Positions 9,040 through 16,832 of a DNA stretch of 35,649 nucleotides are shown here, one piece after another. Below the pieces are notes generated by a model. That model was not told the origin of the DNA, did not search any database, and saw only the letters and a program-made list of their open reading frames with translations. The stretch's first letter is position 1. Each line of letters begins with the position of its first letter. Origin of the DNA: Nitromaritima sp964584125 (GTDB lineage: Bacteria > Nitrospinota > Nitrospinia > Nitrospinales > VA-1); NCBI GenBank assembly GCA_964584125.1, contig CAZOYP010000015.1, forward strand, positions 1 to 35,649, read 5' to 3'. A program made the translations under genes and the position numbers.

Positions 9040-9151
9040 ATTTTAAATTTCATGTCTTAGCTTCGCCGGTACAGCTTCCTACTACGGCGATGGCATAAAT
9101 CACGCCATCACCTTCGCTGCTCATGGCCACCATAAACCACGGCGGCACATT
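9040..9151. other. GC-rich relic block, no gene recognised
   Basis: This stretch, together with the integrase fragment beside it, is close to half G+C while its surroundings are about one third. Several short frames cross it on both strands but none makes a recognisable protein. It joins the end of the integrase fragment without a visible boundary and is probably remnant mobile-element DNA of foreign composition. Confidence 0.45.
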
Positions 9152-9474
9152 CTATTGCCTTGATGAATGTTCGCAGTCTGGTAACTGCGGCGAAGCAAAC
9201 GTTATGGCCTTGCATCTAGCGATCTTCCAAGCATTTTCTGGTATGATTTGATTGCAAGGGCCAATGGTAAACCGCATAACTTTTCGCCCAACTCGCTTTT
9301 GGGCGAAGTAGGCTTTGTTGCTCTCGGTGATCCTGACCCCAAAACCTGGCAACACGGAGTCGAAGACTAGCTGTTGATTTGCATTGGGTTTCTCGGGATT
9401 AGGTTTAAAGTAGGGAGGGCTTCAACTGTACTGCGATTGATTTTGACCTTCTTGTTCGACCCACTGATGCTCAT
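9152..9474 (-). pseudogene. Truncated, frameshifted tyrosine integrase (N-terminal arm-binding part)
   Basis: Read on the minus strand from the ATG at 9474, the first frame gives SNKKVKINRSTVEALP. After a frameshift near 9400-9420 the neighbouring frame gives QQLVFDSVLPGFGVRITE and then AYFAQKRVGRKVMRFTIG. This is the start of a P4-type integrase (DUF4102 arm-binding domain), whose members read WDSELPGFGLRVT followed by YRVGGRSRRLTIG. The similarity ends about 20 residues later; the core-binding and catalytic domains with R..HxxR..Y are missing. Higher G+C than its surroundings suggests foreign origin. It lies 162 bp from attachment-site copy 3, where an integrase is expected. It cannot be functional. 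Confidence 0.8.
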
Positions 9475-9635
9475 TTATGAACTCACTATGTACTCAATAG
9501 ATATCAAAAGAAACATAATTCTGCACAATTACCTAAAAGAGAGTACCATATAAATGTGTCTATTTAATTAGTTAAATCATATAGTTGGCAGGATTAAAGA
9601 AGGGGTTAGAAGAACGCACAAATGTAAACCTACAA

Positions 9636-9683
9636 ATTCGTAATCAGTAGGTCGGCGGTTGAATTCCGCCCGCTGGCTCCATG
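9636..9683 (+). repeat. tRNA-Thr 3' end duplicate (attachment-site copy 3, best preserved)
   Basis: Matches 6266-6313 at 47 of 48 bases; the single difference is G at 9661 for C at 6291, in the T loop. The 5' half of the tRNA is absent. The identity begins exactly in the anticodon loop and ends two bases past CCA, as expected of an attachment core. With copy 1 it brackets a 3.4-kb segment that also holds the integrase remnant, so 6266-9683 looks like the youngest integrated element. The remainder of the 9475-9798 gap holds only this site and the direct repeats after it. Confidence 0.88.
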
Positions 9684-9707
9684 GTTTAAAGGGCTTACAG
9701 TTGAGGG

Positions 9708-9749
9708 GTGGCAACTTTTTTTAATTTTGTGCCAACTTCGTGTCAAAGT
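9708..9749 (+). repeat. Three GTGNCAA direct repeats beside attachment-site copy 3
   Basis: GTGGCAACTT (9708-9717), GTGCCAACTT (9729-9738) and GTGTCAAAGT (9740-9749) are spaced 21 and 11 bp apart, that is two turns and one turn of the helix. Short direct repeats at helical spacing next to a core site are what arm-type binding sites of tyrosine recombinases look like. The assignment is inferred from this layout. Confidence 0.5.
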
Positions 9750-9798
9750 TATCCTACCTCATGGTCGCCTAATAAAAACTCCAAATCAAATTTTTTAA

Positions 9799-11232
9799 AT
9801 GAAAAATATCTTTAAGATATTGCTAGCCCAAGTTTTAACTCTAGCCGTTTTGTTGTTTATTATAGCAGTAGTTGGACAAATTTATACATTCTCAAGGCCG
9901 GGTTATGAAAACTTAGATGTTATTCCTGATCGACAGATTGGATGGCGGATGGTGCCCAATTCTTTATTTACATATACGGGTATGCATTGGTATGCAAGAG
10001 AATTTAAAACCAAAATTAAAATTAATTCTTTAGGTTTTAGGGATAAAGAAAGAACTATTAAAAAGCAAAAAGACTTAACGAGGTTGGTTGTTATCGGGGA
10101 TTCTTTCGTTATTGCTCGCGAGGTGCCATTCGAGAAGACACCGAGCCAATTACTGGAAAAATATCTTAATGAATCTAACCCGGGGAAACTTTCTATAAAA
10201 CAAAAATATGAAGTTTTAAATTTTGGAATAACTGGGTTTGGGATCACACAAAGTTTATTAACCAATAGAATTTATGTGAAGAACTTTGCTCCTAAAAATG
10301 TTTTTTTATTCATCTTTGAAGACACTTTTTGGAGGGCATTATCAATTTCTCATGCAATTACTAATACAATGAAGCAGAACCAAAAATTACATATTAGGCC
10401 GATTTTCAATATGAGTGAAAATCAACTTCAAGGATTACTTCAAACTTTAAACTTTAAAGAGTTTCATCAATTTTTAATAGAGATTAAAAGGAATAAATTA
10501 AATTCAGAAAGACTTGGCCCTATTTCAGAAAAAGCATACGCTGATTTTATTGAGCAACAACGATCCTTGATCACAAAAAATAAAATTACTAAAATTTCCG
10601 AAAAACTAAAGACAATGGAGGTGAGGTCATTTGGCCCTAATGATTTTGATGAATTTGTTAGAATACAAAACCAGGTTATTAATTCAAAATTTGGCGGTCA
10701 ACGAACAAGACAAAGAGAACAAAAGCTCTTTGTCTTAGATTTATGGTCAAAGTTATTGTCGACTTTTAAAGTTGTGAGAAGAATATTTCAACCGGAGTTA
10801 AAGATGCAGGACGAGATGGAGAAATTGCTAAACATATATGCGCCACAAGAAATTAGAGATTTATTTGGTGGAAGTGTGAATTTCCCAAACTTTGAAAAAA
10901 CAATTTATATTAACTTAAAAGCAATAGAAGTAATGAGAGGCGATACTGAGTCGTATGGTGGGAACCTGGTAATAGTTGACGCGATATCTAATCGAATTCA
11001 AAAAGGTAGGTTGCCAGCAAACCTATTGTCTACGATGTTAGAATATTACTGTATTGAGAACAAAATTGGTTATATTCCACTATACAAGGATTTAAATATC
11101 GCAAATTCGAATGGTAAAAAAACTAGCTGGCCTTACGATGGTCATTTTAATGAACTTGGGACACAAATTTTTGCCAAATCAATGTATCGTTGGCTTCAAA
11201 ATAATGGGGCTAACAAGTCGTTAAATAATTGA
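9799..11232 (+). CDS. Membrane-anchored SGNH/GDSL-type hydrolase or acyltransferase
   Basis: A 477-residue protein with one N-terminal hydrophobic helix (about residues 8-28) and an extracytoplasmic SGNH-like domain. Seen: block I VVIGDSF with the probable nucleophile Ser102, block II NFGITGFGITQ near 141-151, and block V YDGHFNELG with Asp447 and His449. A long helical, Lys-rich insertion (about 190-370) separates blocks II and V. By family it would move or remove an ester-linked acyl group, for example acetyl on an envelope glycan; this is inference. It is the only gene between attachment-site copies 3 and 4. Its very low G+C matches the host rather than the integrase remnant. Confidence 0.75.
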   Translation: MKNIFKILLAQVLTLAVLLFIIAVVGQIYTFSRPGYENLDVIPDRQIGWRMVPNSLFTYTGMHWYAREFKTKIKINSLGFRDKERTIKKQKDLTRLVVIGDSFVIAREVPFEKTPSQLLEKYLNESNPGKLSIKQKYEVLNFGITGFGITQSLLTNRIYVKNFAPKNVFLFIFEDTFWRALSISHAITNTMKQNQKLHIRPIFNMSENQLQGLLQTLNFKEFHQFLIEIKRNKLNSERLGPISEKAYADFIEQQRSLITKNKITKISEKLKTMEVRSFGPNDFDEFVRIQNQVINSKFGGQRTRQREQKLFVLDLWSKLLSTFKVVRRIFQPELKMQDEMEKLLNIYAPQEIRDLFGGSVNFPNFEKTIYINLKAIEVMRGDTESYGGNLVIVDAISNRIQKGRLPANLLSTMLEYYCIENKIGYIPLYKDLNIANSNGKKTSWPYDGHFNELGTQIFAKSMYRWLQNNGANKSLNN

Positions 11233-11350
11233 CTAAATAAAAATATTTAAGCCCACTATCACCACTCTGTCAGCTTTTTGGCATTCAGTGACAGAATCCG
11301 CAACAAGCATTACTGCAAGTCTAATTAAACTAACGGTTGATAAGTGCACT

Positions 11351-11398
11351 AACTGATTATTAATTACTAGATGGGCGGTTCAATTTCGCCTTCTAGCT
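11351..11398 (+). repeat. Degenerate tRNA-Thr 3' end (attachment-site copy 4)
   Basis: Aligned without gaps to 6261-6308, positions 11351-11398 agree at about 38 of 48 bases, with AACTGATT at the start and GGGCGGTTCAATTTCGCC in the T arm. The upstream 10 bases show no similarity to the tRNA, so again only the 3' half is present. The dead nuclease gene begins 8 bp further on, and the SGNH gene ends 118 bp before. Confidence 0.72.
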
Positions 11399-11405
11399 AA
11401 ATATC

Positions 11406-11849
11406 CTATTTACACCCACGAGCATTTTTATTGCCGGCATCGTATCTAACAGCTATACCTATACTAACTAAACCTTCCATAAAATTTTTTCAATCGGCAT
11501 AAATATCTCCCACAAATCGAAATAATCGCGCTCATTCACTACTCTTGGAGTCTTTTCGTCCCAATTTTTAAAACACCTTCAACAATATCTCTAGTTGGTT
11601 AAGCTTTATATTCTTCTTTGTTGCAGTTACGTCTGGTTTTAGGAATTCAACCTTACTTAACCGGACACGTATTTTCTTGCTGATAATCGGATGGAGTATT
11701 GTGGAAGGTTAAACGATGATCGTATCATCTTAATTTATTTGATAGATGGTCTCATCGTAGTTACTAAACTTTTGTTTGGCGATGACGATATTATAACTAC
11801 TAACTAGAAAAATTAGTGTAAGCCAAAGTGTGAGTGATTTAGTTTCCAT
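11406..11849 (-). pseudogene. Dead thermonuclease-like (SNase) gene with five in-frame stops
   Basis: One continuous minus-strand frame of 148 codons from the ATG at 11849 to TAG at 11406. It starts with a signal peptide (SLTLWLTLIFLVSSYNIVIA) and then shows fragments in the order of a secreted thermonuclease: NxDDTIIV, PSTILHPIISKKIRVRLSKV, FRFVGDIYADxKN and MEGLVSIGIAVRYDAGNKN, ending GCK. Family members read DGDTIxV, HPIIGxxIPVRIxGID, FRIVADVYVDGKNL and LVKxGLAVRYDGG. Five stops (three TAA, two TGA) interrupt the frame with no frameshift, and the catalytic Arg/Glu region is eroded. The length is that of an intact gene, so decay is by point mutation. It fills most of the 11233-11930 gap. 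Confidence 0.75.
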
Positions 11850-11930
11850 GGATAGCTTATACTGGTCATATAACTAGATTGCCTATTCCAATCCGTTAGA
11901 ATAGAATGCCTTAATCTTCAACTCATAAAG

Positions 11931-13763
11931 ATGCTTAAGTTAATGAACATAAATTTCCGGCGGTCATACTGCTTCTTATTTTTTGCTGCCATACTTTTTG
12001 TTCTCACACTACCTGTCATATCTTCGGCACAATGGAAACTAGCTTTGCCACAATTTTCATTAGATAAAACAAATGAAGACTTTGAGGGTCTGGGTGCTAA
12101 AGCTAGAAAAATTTTAAAAGACGAGATTCGGTCCACAGGATTATTTGTGATAATTCCAGACTCAAGATATGTAGACTTAGGTCAAAAAGAGCCTGTAATA
12201 AATTCGTACGGGAAAAAGACTTTCGATGCCAACTTGCAAGCCTGGCGGCAGATAGGTGTAGAGTGGCTTGTTAAAACCAATTACGAGATTAATAAAGAAG
12301 GCGCCCTAAATCTCACTTTTCGGCTTTACGACATTAACAATAATCGGTTTTTTATTGGTAAACGTTATACAACTTCAAAAATTTTTTTAAAAAAAGTTGT
12401 TCGTAGATATGCCGATGAACTTGTTTTCCAAATAACAGGAAAGGGGGTAACAGCTGCAACTCGTGAAAAAGAATTGGAAGTGGAACAGAGTTATAAGAGT
12501 AAAGAGTCCTTAGAAACTTCATTTATTAAACGCTCTATTGCAAATCATATTAATCAATTTCAGTCATGTGGTTTTAATCGTGATGAAATTAAAATTGAAA
12601 AAGATAACCGTCAATCAAGTAGTATTATTGCTTACGTAATTTATGGCCCCCCTAGAAATCTAGAATGTTTAATCTCTAAAAAATTAAAAATTAATCAAGA
12701 TTTTTTTGGTAATAATTTATTTTTTTATCAATCTTTACATGATAAAAGCTCAACTTTTGAACATTTGCATTCAAATCCGGATAATAAAGAAATATATCGC
12801 TTAGAAGAAGGTTTAATAAAGTTTGATGATAGATTAATAATTTTTACAGCGCCCGATTCCGAAGGTGGGATTGTTAATATTACAAAAGTCTCTAGTGATT
12901 CTGTTTTAGTTAAAGTTGCACATCTGATAAATAACGAGAACTATCTAGTTTCATTGCCTGCCCTCAAACATAAACTGGATAATGTAAATCTTAATAGAGT
13001 TAAGGTGGCTGAAAGAATTGATAGTAGTCAACCTTCCCGCCCCACCCTTAAGGTTAAACTGGATAATTCAGATATAAATGAAGTTAATGTAATTAGAAAA
13101 ACTAATAAGAGCAATAAAAAAATTCCAACTGGTCTAACTGCCCAAGAAAGGGAATTTAATATATTCAAACAAGAAAGCGAAAGAGAAATCGATAATCTTA
13201 GAATCAAAATTAAATCACTTCGCAATCAACTAGCTCAACTCGAATCTGATCAAACGAGGTCTAAACAAAATAGAGTCATACTTAGCGGTACTGAAGAATC
13301 ATCAGAGCTAAACAATTCTAAAAGCTCCCAACAAAAAACAACTTTGGATAATCTATACAAAATAGCAAAGCGAAAAGATATAATGCAAGGTGATCGCCTT
13401 TCATCATCAATTGAAATCAATCCAGCAGACATTGTCGTTTCCAACCTATTAAATTGGGTAAAGTCCTGGGAAAACCAAAACACACCTTTATACTTTTCTT
13501 TCTATTCTAAAAACTTTAAAGATCCCAAAAGATCTCGTTCTGAATGGGAAACCTATAGGCGTAAATCTATTAAAAAATCTTTAAATATTTCTCTTCAAGT
13601 ATCAAATATTAAAACATCTTTAACTAAAAATAATAAAATTAGAACTACCTTTGTTCAGCAGTATAAATCTAACAAGTTTTCAGACATTGGGCTAAAGGAG
13701 CTTGTCTGGGAAAAAGACCATAAGAGATGGAAAATTATTAAAGAATCATGGGAACCTCGGTAG
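11931..13763 (+). CDS. Secreted TolB-N-like / NTF2-like fusion protein
   Basis: A 610-residue protein with a signal peptide (about 1-33, ending ISSAQW). Residues 35-172 follow the TolB N-terminal domain closely: LALPQFSLD, GLFVIIPDSRYVD, ANLQAWRQIGVEWLVKTNYE and LTFRLYDINNNRFFIGKRYT. The beta-propeller of TolB is missing. A middle part with a poorly recognised domain is followed by a coiled coil (about 405-445) and a C-terminal NTF2-like domain (505-610; WVKSWENQNTPLYFSFYSKN, SRSEWETYRR, KELVWEKDHKRWKIIKES) like that attached to some L,D-transpeptidases. A periplasmic scaffolding or envelope-binding role is inferred. The next gene overlaps its end by 16 bp. Confidence 0.75.
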   Translation: MLKLMNINFRRSYCFLFFAAILFVLTLPVISSAQWKLALPQFSLDKTNEDFEGLGAKARKILKDEIRSTGLFVIIPDSRYVDLGQKEPVINSYGKKTFDANLQAWRQIGVEWLVKTNYEINKEGALNLTFRLYDINNNRFFIGKRYTTSKIFLKKVVRRYADELVFQITGKGVTAATREKELEVEQSYKSKESLETSFIKRSIANHINQFQSCGFNRDEIKIEKDNRQSSSIIAYVIYGPPRNLECLISKKLKINQDFFGNNLFFYQSLHDKSSTFEHLHSNPDNKEIYRLEEGLIKFDDRLIIFTAPDSEGGIVNITKVSSDSVLVKVAHLINNENYLVSLPALKHKLDNVNLNRVKVAERIDSSQPSRPTLKVKLDNSDINEVNVIRKTNKSNKKIPTGLTAQEREFNIFKQESEREIDNLRIKIKSLRNQLAQLESDQTRSKQNRVILSGTEESSELNNSKSSQQKTTLDNLYKIAKRKDIMQGDRLSSSIEINPADIVVSNLLNWVKSWENQNTPLYFSFYSKNFKDPKRSRSEWETYRRKSIKKSLNISLQVSNIKTSLTKNNKIRTTFVQQYKSNKFSDIGLKELVWEKDHKRWKIIKESWEPR

Positions 13764-14350
13764 AAAATATAAAAATAAGTTTACTAGTTCTAGTCTTTTC
13801 CATAAATGGCTGTGCTGGCGGGAGTGGTATAAGTTTAAGTCAGTGCAGCTCTCAACAATATTGTGATCATCATATTACACAGTGGCAGAATGCAATTGAC
13901 ACTGTTACTCAGGCCAACTTTCCTGACGAAAAATTTAACGCTATTGTTCATTACAAAGATTTTAAAAACGCTTGGGTTACAACTGGAAAAAATATAAATA
14001 TCACTGCATTGCTTTTAGATAGCTTGAACTTTAACCAAATGGTAGCTGTTGCTGCACATGAAATTGCTCATTTAAAAACTAGCAGTAGTAATCATCTTAA
14101 AGTAGATCAAATGGGTATTGATTATTTAATAAAATCAGGAATGCATGAAAAAAACTTTCTTACACTTTTATATTGGATGCAAGCATACTGTATGGATAGC
14201 CATGATGGAAGTTGTTCAGTTTACTACAAATATTCAGAAAGGATTGAGCAAATGGAAAGTTCGATGAGTGCTGCAGACTGGCGCTTGGCACTACCAGATC
14301 TGGTAAAGTTACTAAAAATAGACGAGCCACTAGATAAAGACAAACCGTGA
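13748..14350 (+). CDS. M48-like metallopeptidase lipoprotein
   Basis: A 200-residue protein with a hydrophobic start and a possible lipobox SINGC (Cys22). The zinc motif HEIAH is at residues 104-108, in VAVAAHEIAHLKT, as in M48 peptidases such as BepA, LoiP and Oma1. The downstream LKVDQMGIDYLIKSG (117-131) aligns with the family's EADxxGxxxLxKAG, but the Glu two before the Asp is Lys118 here, so the third zinc ligand is uncertain; His116 or Asp120 might serve. Several further cysteines (33, 39 and others) suggest periplasmic disulfides. It overlaps the TolB-N-like gene by 16 bp, so the two are probably made together and both act in the envelope. Confidence 0.72.
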   Translation: MGTSVENIKISLLVLVFSINGCAGGSGISLSQCSSQQYCDHHITQWQNAIDTVTQANFPDEKFNAIVHYKDFKNAWVTTGKNINITALLLDSLNFNQMVAVAAHEIAHLKTSSSNHLKVDQMGIDYLIKSGMHEKNFLTLLYWMQAYCMDSHDGSCSVYYKYSERIEQMESSMSAADWRLALPDLVKLLKIDEPLDKDKP

Positions 14351-14415
14351 AGTCAATAAAGCCAAAGTATCAAAAATTCTTACCGACTTCATCTGTGATT
14401 AGTAATTGGAACTTA

Positions 14416-14447
14416 TGATTCGTAATCATAATGTCGGCGGATAAATT
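14416..14447 (+). repeat. Degenerate tRNA-Thr 3' half (attachment-site copy 5)
   Basis: Matches 6264-6295 at 27 of 32 bases, including TGATTCGTAATCA of the anticodon arm and GTCGGCGG at the start of the T arm. The similarity stops in the T loop, where AT-rich sequence takes over. It lies between the M48-like gene and the DUF932 gene and is the most distant copy seen from the intact tRNA (8.2 kb). Confidence 0.68.
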
Positions 14448-14495
14448 TTTTTTAACAGGCTAAACTATTTATATCTCTCCAAAGTTTATTTTATT

Positions 14496-15404
14496 TCAAA
14501 AATTCTGTGCCAGTTCTAAGGCTTTTTGTTTAATTTTTGCATTGGGCCCGAACCAAGCTAAACGTAAACGTGAATCTTGGTTATTTAAAATGCAGTGATC
14601 AACTATGTAAATTACTGCGTTAAGTAAACTCCAAGCAGTCATAGAATTGTCTTTTAGATTTTGCCCAGGTGCATTGGTTATTGCTTCTATGCCCATTTTT
14701 GTTTTTTTATCTGCTAATCCATTTACTTCTTTACTTCCAATGAAAGATAAATTTTTTGAAATTTCTGGCTGAAAGATATCAAACATATAGCGGGTGGCAA
14801 TTTCATTATTTACTTCTTTGTTTATCAGGTATTCTGCGTTATGAGAAAAACCTATGATTGCCTCTCGCCCATAAGCGACTGTTTCCTTAGTTTTTGTGAT
14901 TATGCTCTCGTCAAACTTGTGAAACTCCAAAGAAATAAAAGGAAACTGCTTAGTAAAGGGCCTTCGGCATATATTTTTAAAAAAAGTTCTCCCCTTGGTG
15001 GGTATTTGGAGCGTGTTTCCTCCAGCTTCCCTAAAGGTCATAAATTGGATTTCAATATTATCTCTATTTATATTACGGGAATAAAGCAATAGATAAGCTT
15101 TTACATTATCATCTTTCATTAGGGTGAATTCTTGACCCAAAGTAGCCAATGCCCAGACAATTCTCCCATTATCCAAAGTTCCAATGGTCTCTAGTGGCAC
15201 ACCACCGTGTTCAGTAAATAATTTGAAGAACTGAAACATTTCATGATTTGCATAAGATTTAGGCCTACCCGGTCGAACCCCCCCCGTTGGATTCCAGGAC
15301 GTCTCCAAATCTAGTTTAACTTTGTACACCATTTCACGAGGAGAAATATATGGGTCAATATCAACGCTAAGCCCATCCCAAGGTTTTTTTTGGATCCAGT
15401 CCAT
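14496..15404 (-). CDS. DUF932 phage/plasmid-type protein
   Basis: A 302-residue protein of the DUF932 family (phage/plasmid-like protein, TIGR03299 type), found on phages, plasmids and integrated elements; its biochemical role is unknown. Seen in order: PWDGLSVDIDPYISPREMVYK (family WHGLG...), YANHEMFQFFKLFTEHGG, LETIGTLDNGRIVWALATLGQEF, and a C-terminal SAWSLLNAVIYIVDH-like segment with a predicted final helix. The length is close to typical. The gene lies 48 bp past attachment-site copy 5 and divergent from the small gene at 15573. It is the best protein-level sign that mobile-element DNA continues past the last tRNA copy. Confidence 0.75.
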   Translation of the reverse strand: MDWIQKKPWDGLSVDIDPYISPREMVYKVKLDLETSWNPTGGVRPGRPKSYANHEMFQFFKLFTEHGGVPLETIGTLDNGRIVWALATLGQEFTLMKDDNVKAYLLLYSRNINRDNIEIQFMTFREAGGNTLQIPTKGRTFFKNICRRPFTKQFPFISLEFHKFDESIITKTKETVAYGREAIIGFSHNAEYLINKEVNNEIATRYMFDIFQPEISKNLSFIGSKEVNGLADKKTKMGIEAITNAPGQNLKDNSMTAWSLLNAVIYIVDHCILNNQDSRLRLAWFGPNAKIKQKALELAQNF

Positions 15405-15572
15405 TTTTATTTTTTTTCTATCGATGAATATATTTAGTTATATTATAGATGGTACTATAACTTATAAATACCCTAGAAGTGCATAGTCTAAATAATCTTA
15501 GTTTTGTGAGCTTTTTCTATCAGGTAGAAAATAGTTAAATAGGAATAATTAAACCTTTAAAAGGAAAGTAAT

Positions 15573-15800
15573 ATGGTAGGAAAAAAGATATTAGTGGAAT
15601 TTGATGTTCAAAAAGATTTAGTGAATATGTTGGAATTCGCTGCAGAAAAATATGAGTTGGGAGATAAGTCTAAAGCATTAAGGTGCCTACTCGACTTTGC
15701 TGCTACAGATGGTGACTGGGATATAATTTTCAAAAAAATCCGTTGCATTCGTTGTGCGCCTGATGGAGGTTGGGAAAAAAAAGAGCACGAAGCTAAATAG
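15573..15800 (+). CDS. Small protein with CxxC, possible ribbon-helix-helix type
   Basis: A 75-residue cytosolic protein preceded by a good ribosome site (AAAGGAAAG). The first 45 residues (a strand KILVEFDV followed by two helices, the second KSKALRCLLDFA) have the layout of a ribbon-helix-helix DNA-binding or antitoxin-like fold. The C-terminal part carries one CxxC (C58, C61) and a charged tail. No family is recognised. It is divergent from the DUF932 gene with a 168-bp shared upstream region, so it could regulate it; that is only positional inference. Confidence 0.6.
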   Translation: MVGKKILVEFDVQKDLVNMLEFAAEKYELGDKSKALRCLLDFAATDGDWDIIFKKIRCIRCAPDGGWEKKEHEAK

Positions 15801-15993
15801 GGGCAATAATGTATAATCGATTCTATTAATTGTTTGGCGCTAACGGCGAGTTAGTTTCGATGAGTAAAAACTAAATTGTTGTAACGATTCTTGGCAATAA
15901 TTAAAAAAAACCCTCTCTTCTTCGTACTGTTTATTTGGCTAGTAGCATAGTAAATATTTGAATTTTAAAATATTATCCCTAAATATTGGTTCC

Positions 15994-16021
15994 AACCATT
16001 TTTACCAATGGTTTTTTTTTC
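15994..16021 (+). terminator. Intrinsic terminator
   Basis: AACCATT (15994-16000) pairs with AATGGTT (16007-16013) across a 6-base loop, followed by a run of T to about 16021. It lies about 190 bp after the small CxxC gene and would close that transcript. The 15801-15993 stretch before it shows nothing else I can name. Confidence 0.6.
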
Positions 16022-16085
16022 TCCTGTCTTGCTGATCTTCATCCACTAATATAAAATAAGCATACTTTTAAAAGCGGAGAAACTT

Positions 16086-16595
16086 ATGTTTTGTCACGCA
16101 AAATACGGAAAGTTTGTTCTAGTATTTTTGCTTACATTCTTTTGTTCGAGCTGTGCTTGGATAAAGAGTAATGGCCAATGGTCATTTGAAAAAAGAGACC
16201 TAAAAAGTAAAATCCTAAAAAATCCGAATAATTACAATGCAAACTATAGGCTTGGAATTGCTTACGCACAAAGAGGAGAAAAATTTTTAACCCCGTCGAA
16301 TAATTGGGGGAAAATTTTTCTTAAGGGAGCGATTCCATATTTGGAGAAAGCAATAAGGATAAAACCGGATTCGGCTGAAGCACACCTAGCTCTTGGAGAG
16401 ATTTTTGGCAATGATAAAATTAATGATGGTTTCGGTGCAATTAGACATACTATTATTGCTAAAAAACTATTTGAAAGAAAAAACAATATCGATGGTTTAG
16501 CTACTGCCAAAGAAAACCTAAAAGCTTTTTCAAAAAAATTTTTTTCATTCTATTTATTAGGTTTTACCGAAATTCAAATACCAGAACCGACCTAA
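16086..16595 (+). CDS. TPR-containing lipoprotein
   Basis: A 169-residue protein with a lipoprotein signal (VLVFLLTFFCSSC, lipid on Cys23) and two TPR-like units: NNYNANYRLGIAYAQRG and AIPYLEKAIRIKPDSAEAHLALGEIFG. A Lys-rich tail ends FTEIQIPEPT. It should sit in the periplasm anchored to a membrane and mediate protein contacts; no partner is evident. An AAAAGCGGAGA ribosome site precedes the ATG. The terminator at 15994-16021 lies just upstream, so it is transcribed separately. Confidence 0.75.
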   Translation: MFCHAKYGKFVLVFLLTFFCSSCAWIKSNGQWSFEKRDLKSKILKNPNNYNANYRLGIAYAQRGEKFLTPSNNWGKIFLKGAIPYLEKAIRIKPDSAEAHLALGEIFGNDKINDGFGAIRHTIIAKKLFERKNNIDGLATAKENLKAFSKKFFSFYLLGFTEIQIPEPT

Positions 16596-16619
16596 TTAAA
16601 ATACAATAATAATTAGAAT

Positions 16620-16832
16620 TTATAACGAATGATCATTAGGTCTGAAGATTAACTTATCTACTGGTACAATGTAATAAAAGGCTAATAGATTTTTCTTTTT
16701 AGCGAACCTAACAGTTTGCACTCCTCCTTTTGTAAATCCACTGAGCCCTCTAGTAAATCCCATTCCTATTACAAAGTATAATGTTCTTGTGCAATAATCT
16801 GTTGGATCATTGTTGTTTTTTAAGTAAAGCAT
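16620..16832 (-). CDS. Possible small protein after the epimerase gene
   Basis: A 70-residue frame that begins 26 bp inside the end of the epimerase gene, in another frame. Its middle part (GFTRGLSGFTKGGVQTVRFA followed by KKKNLL) has residue use compatible with coding. There is no clear ribosome site and no recognised family. An internal ATG at codon 24 would give a 47-residue product. It may be real or a chance frame. Confidence 0.3.
   Translation of the reverse strand: MLYLKNNNDPTDYCTRTLYFVIGMGFTRGLSGFTKGGVQTVRFAKKKNLLAFYYIVPVDKLIFRPNDHSL

Noticed and set aside
9050..9150. Plus-strand reading with AGTASYYGDG, recalling the start of RlpA
   Set aside because: Only a few residues fit, no start and no continuation; the block is better left as unidentified relic DNA.
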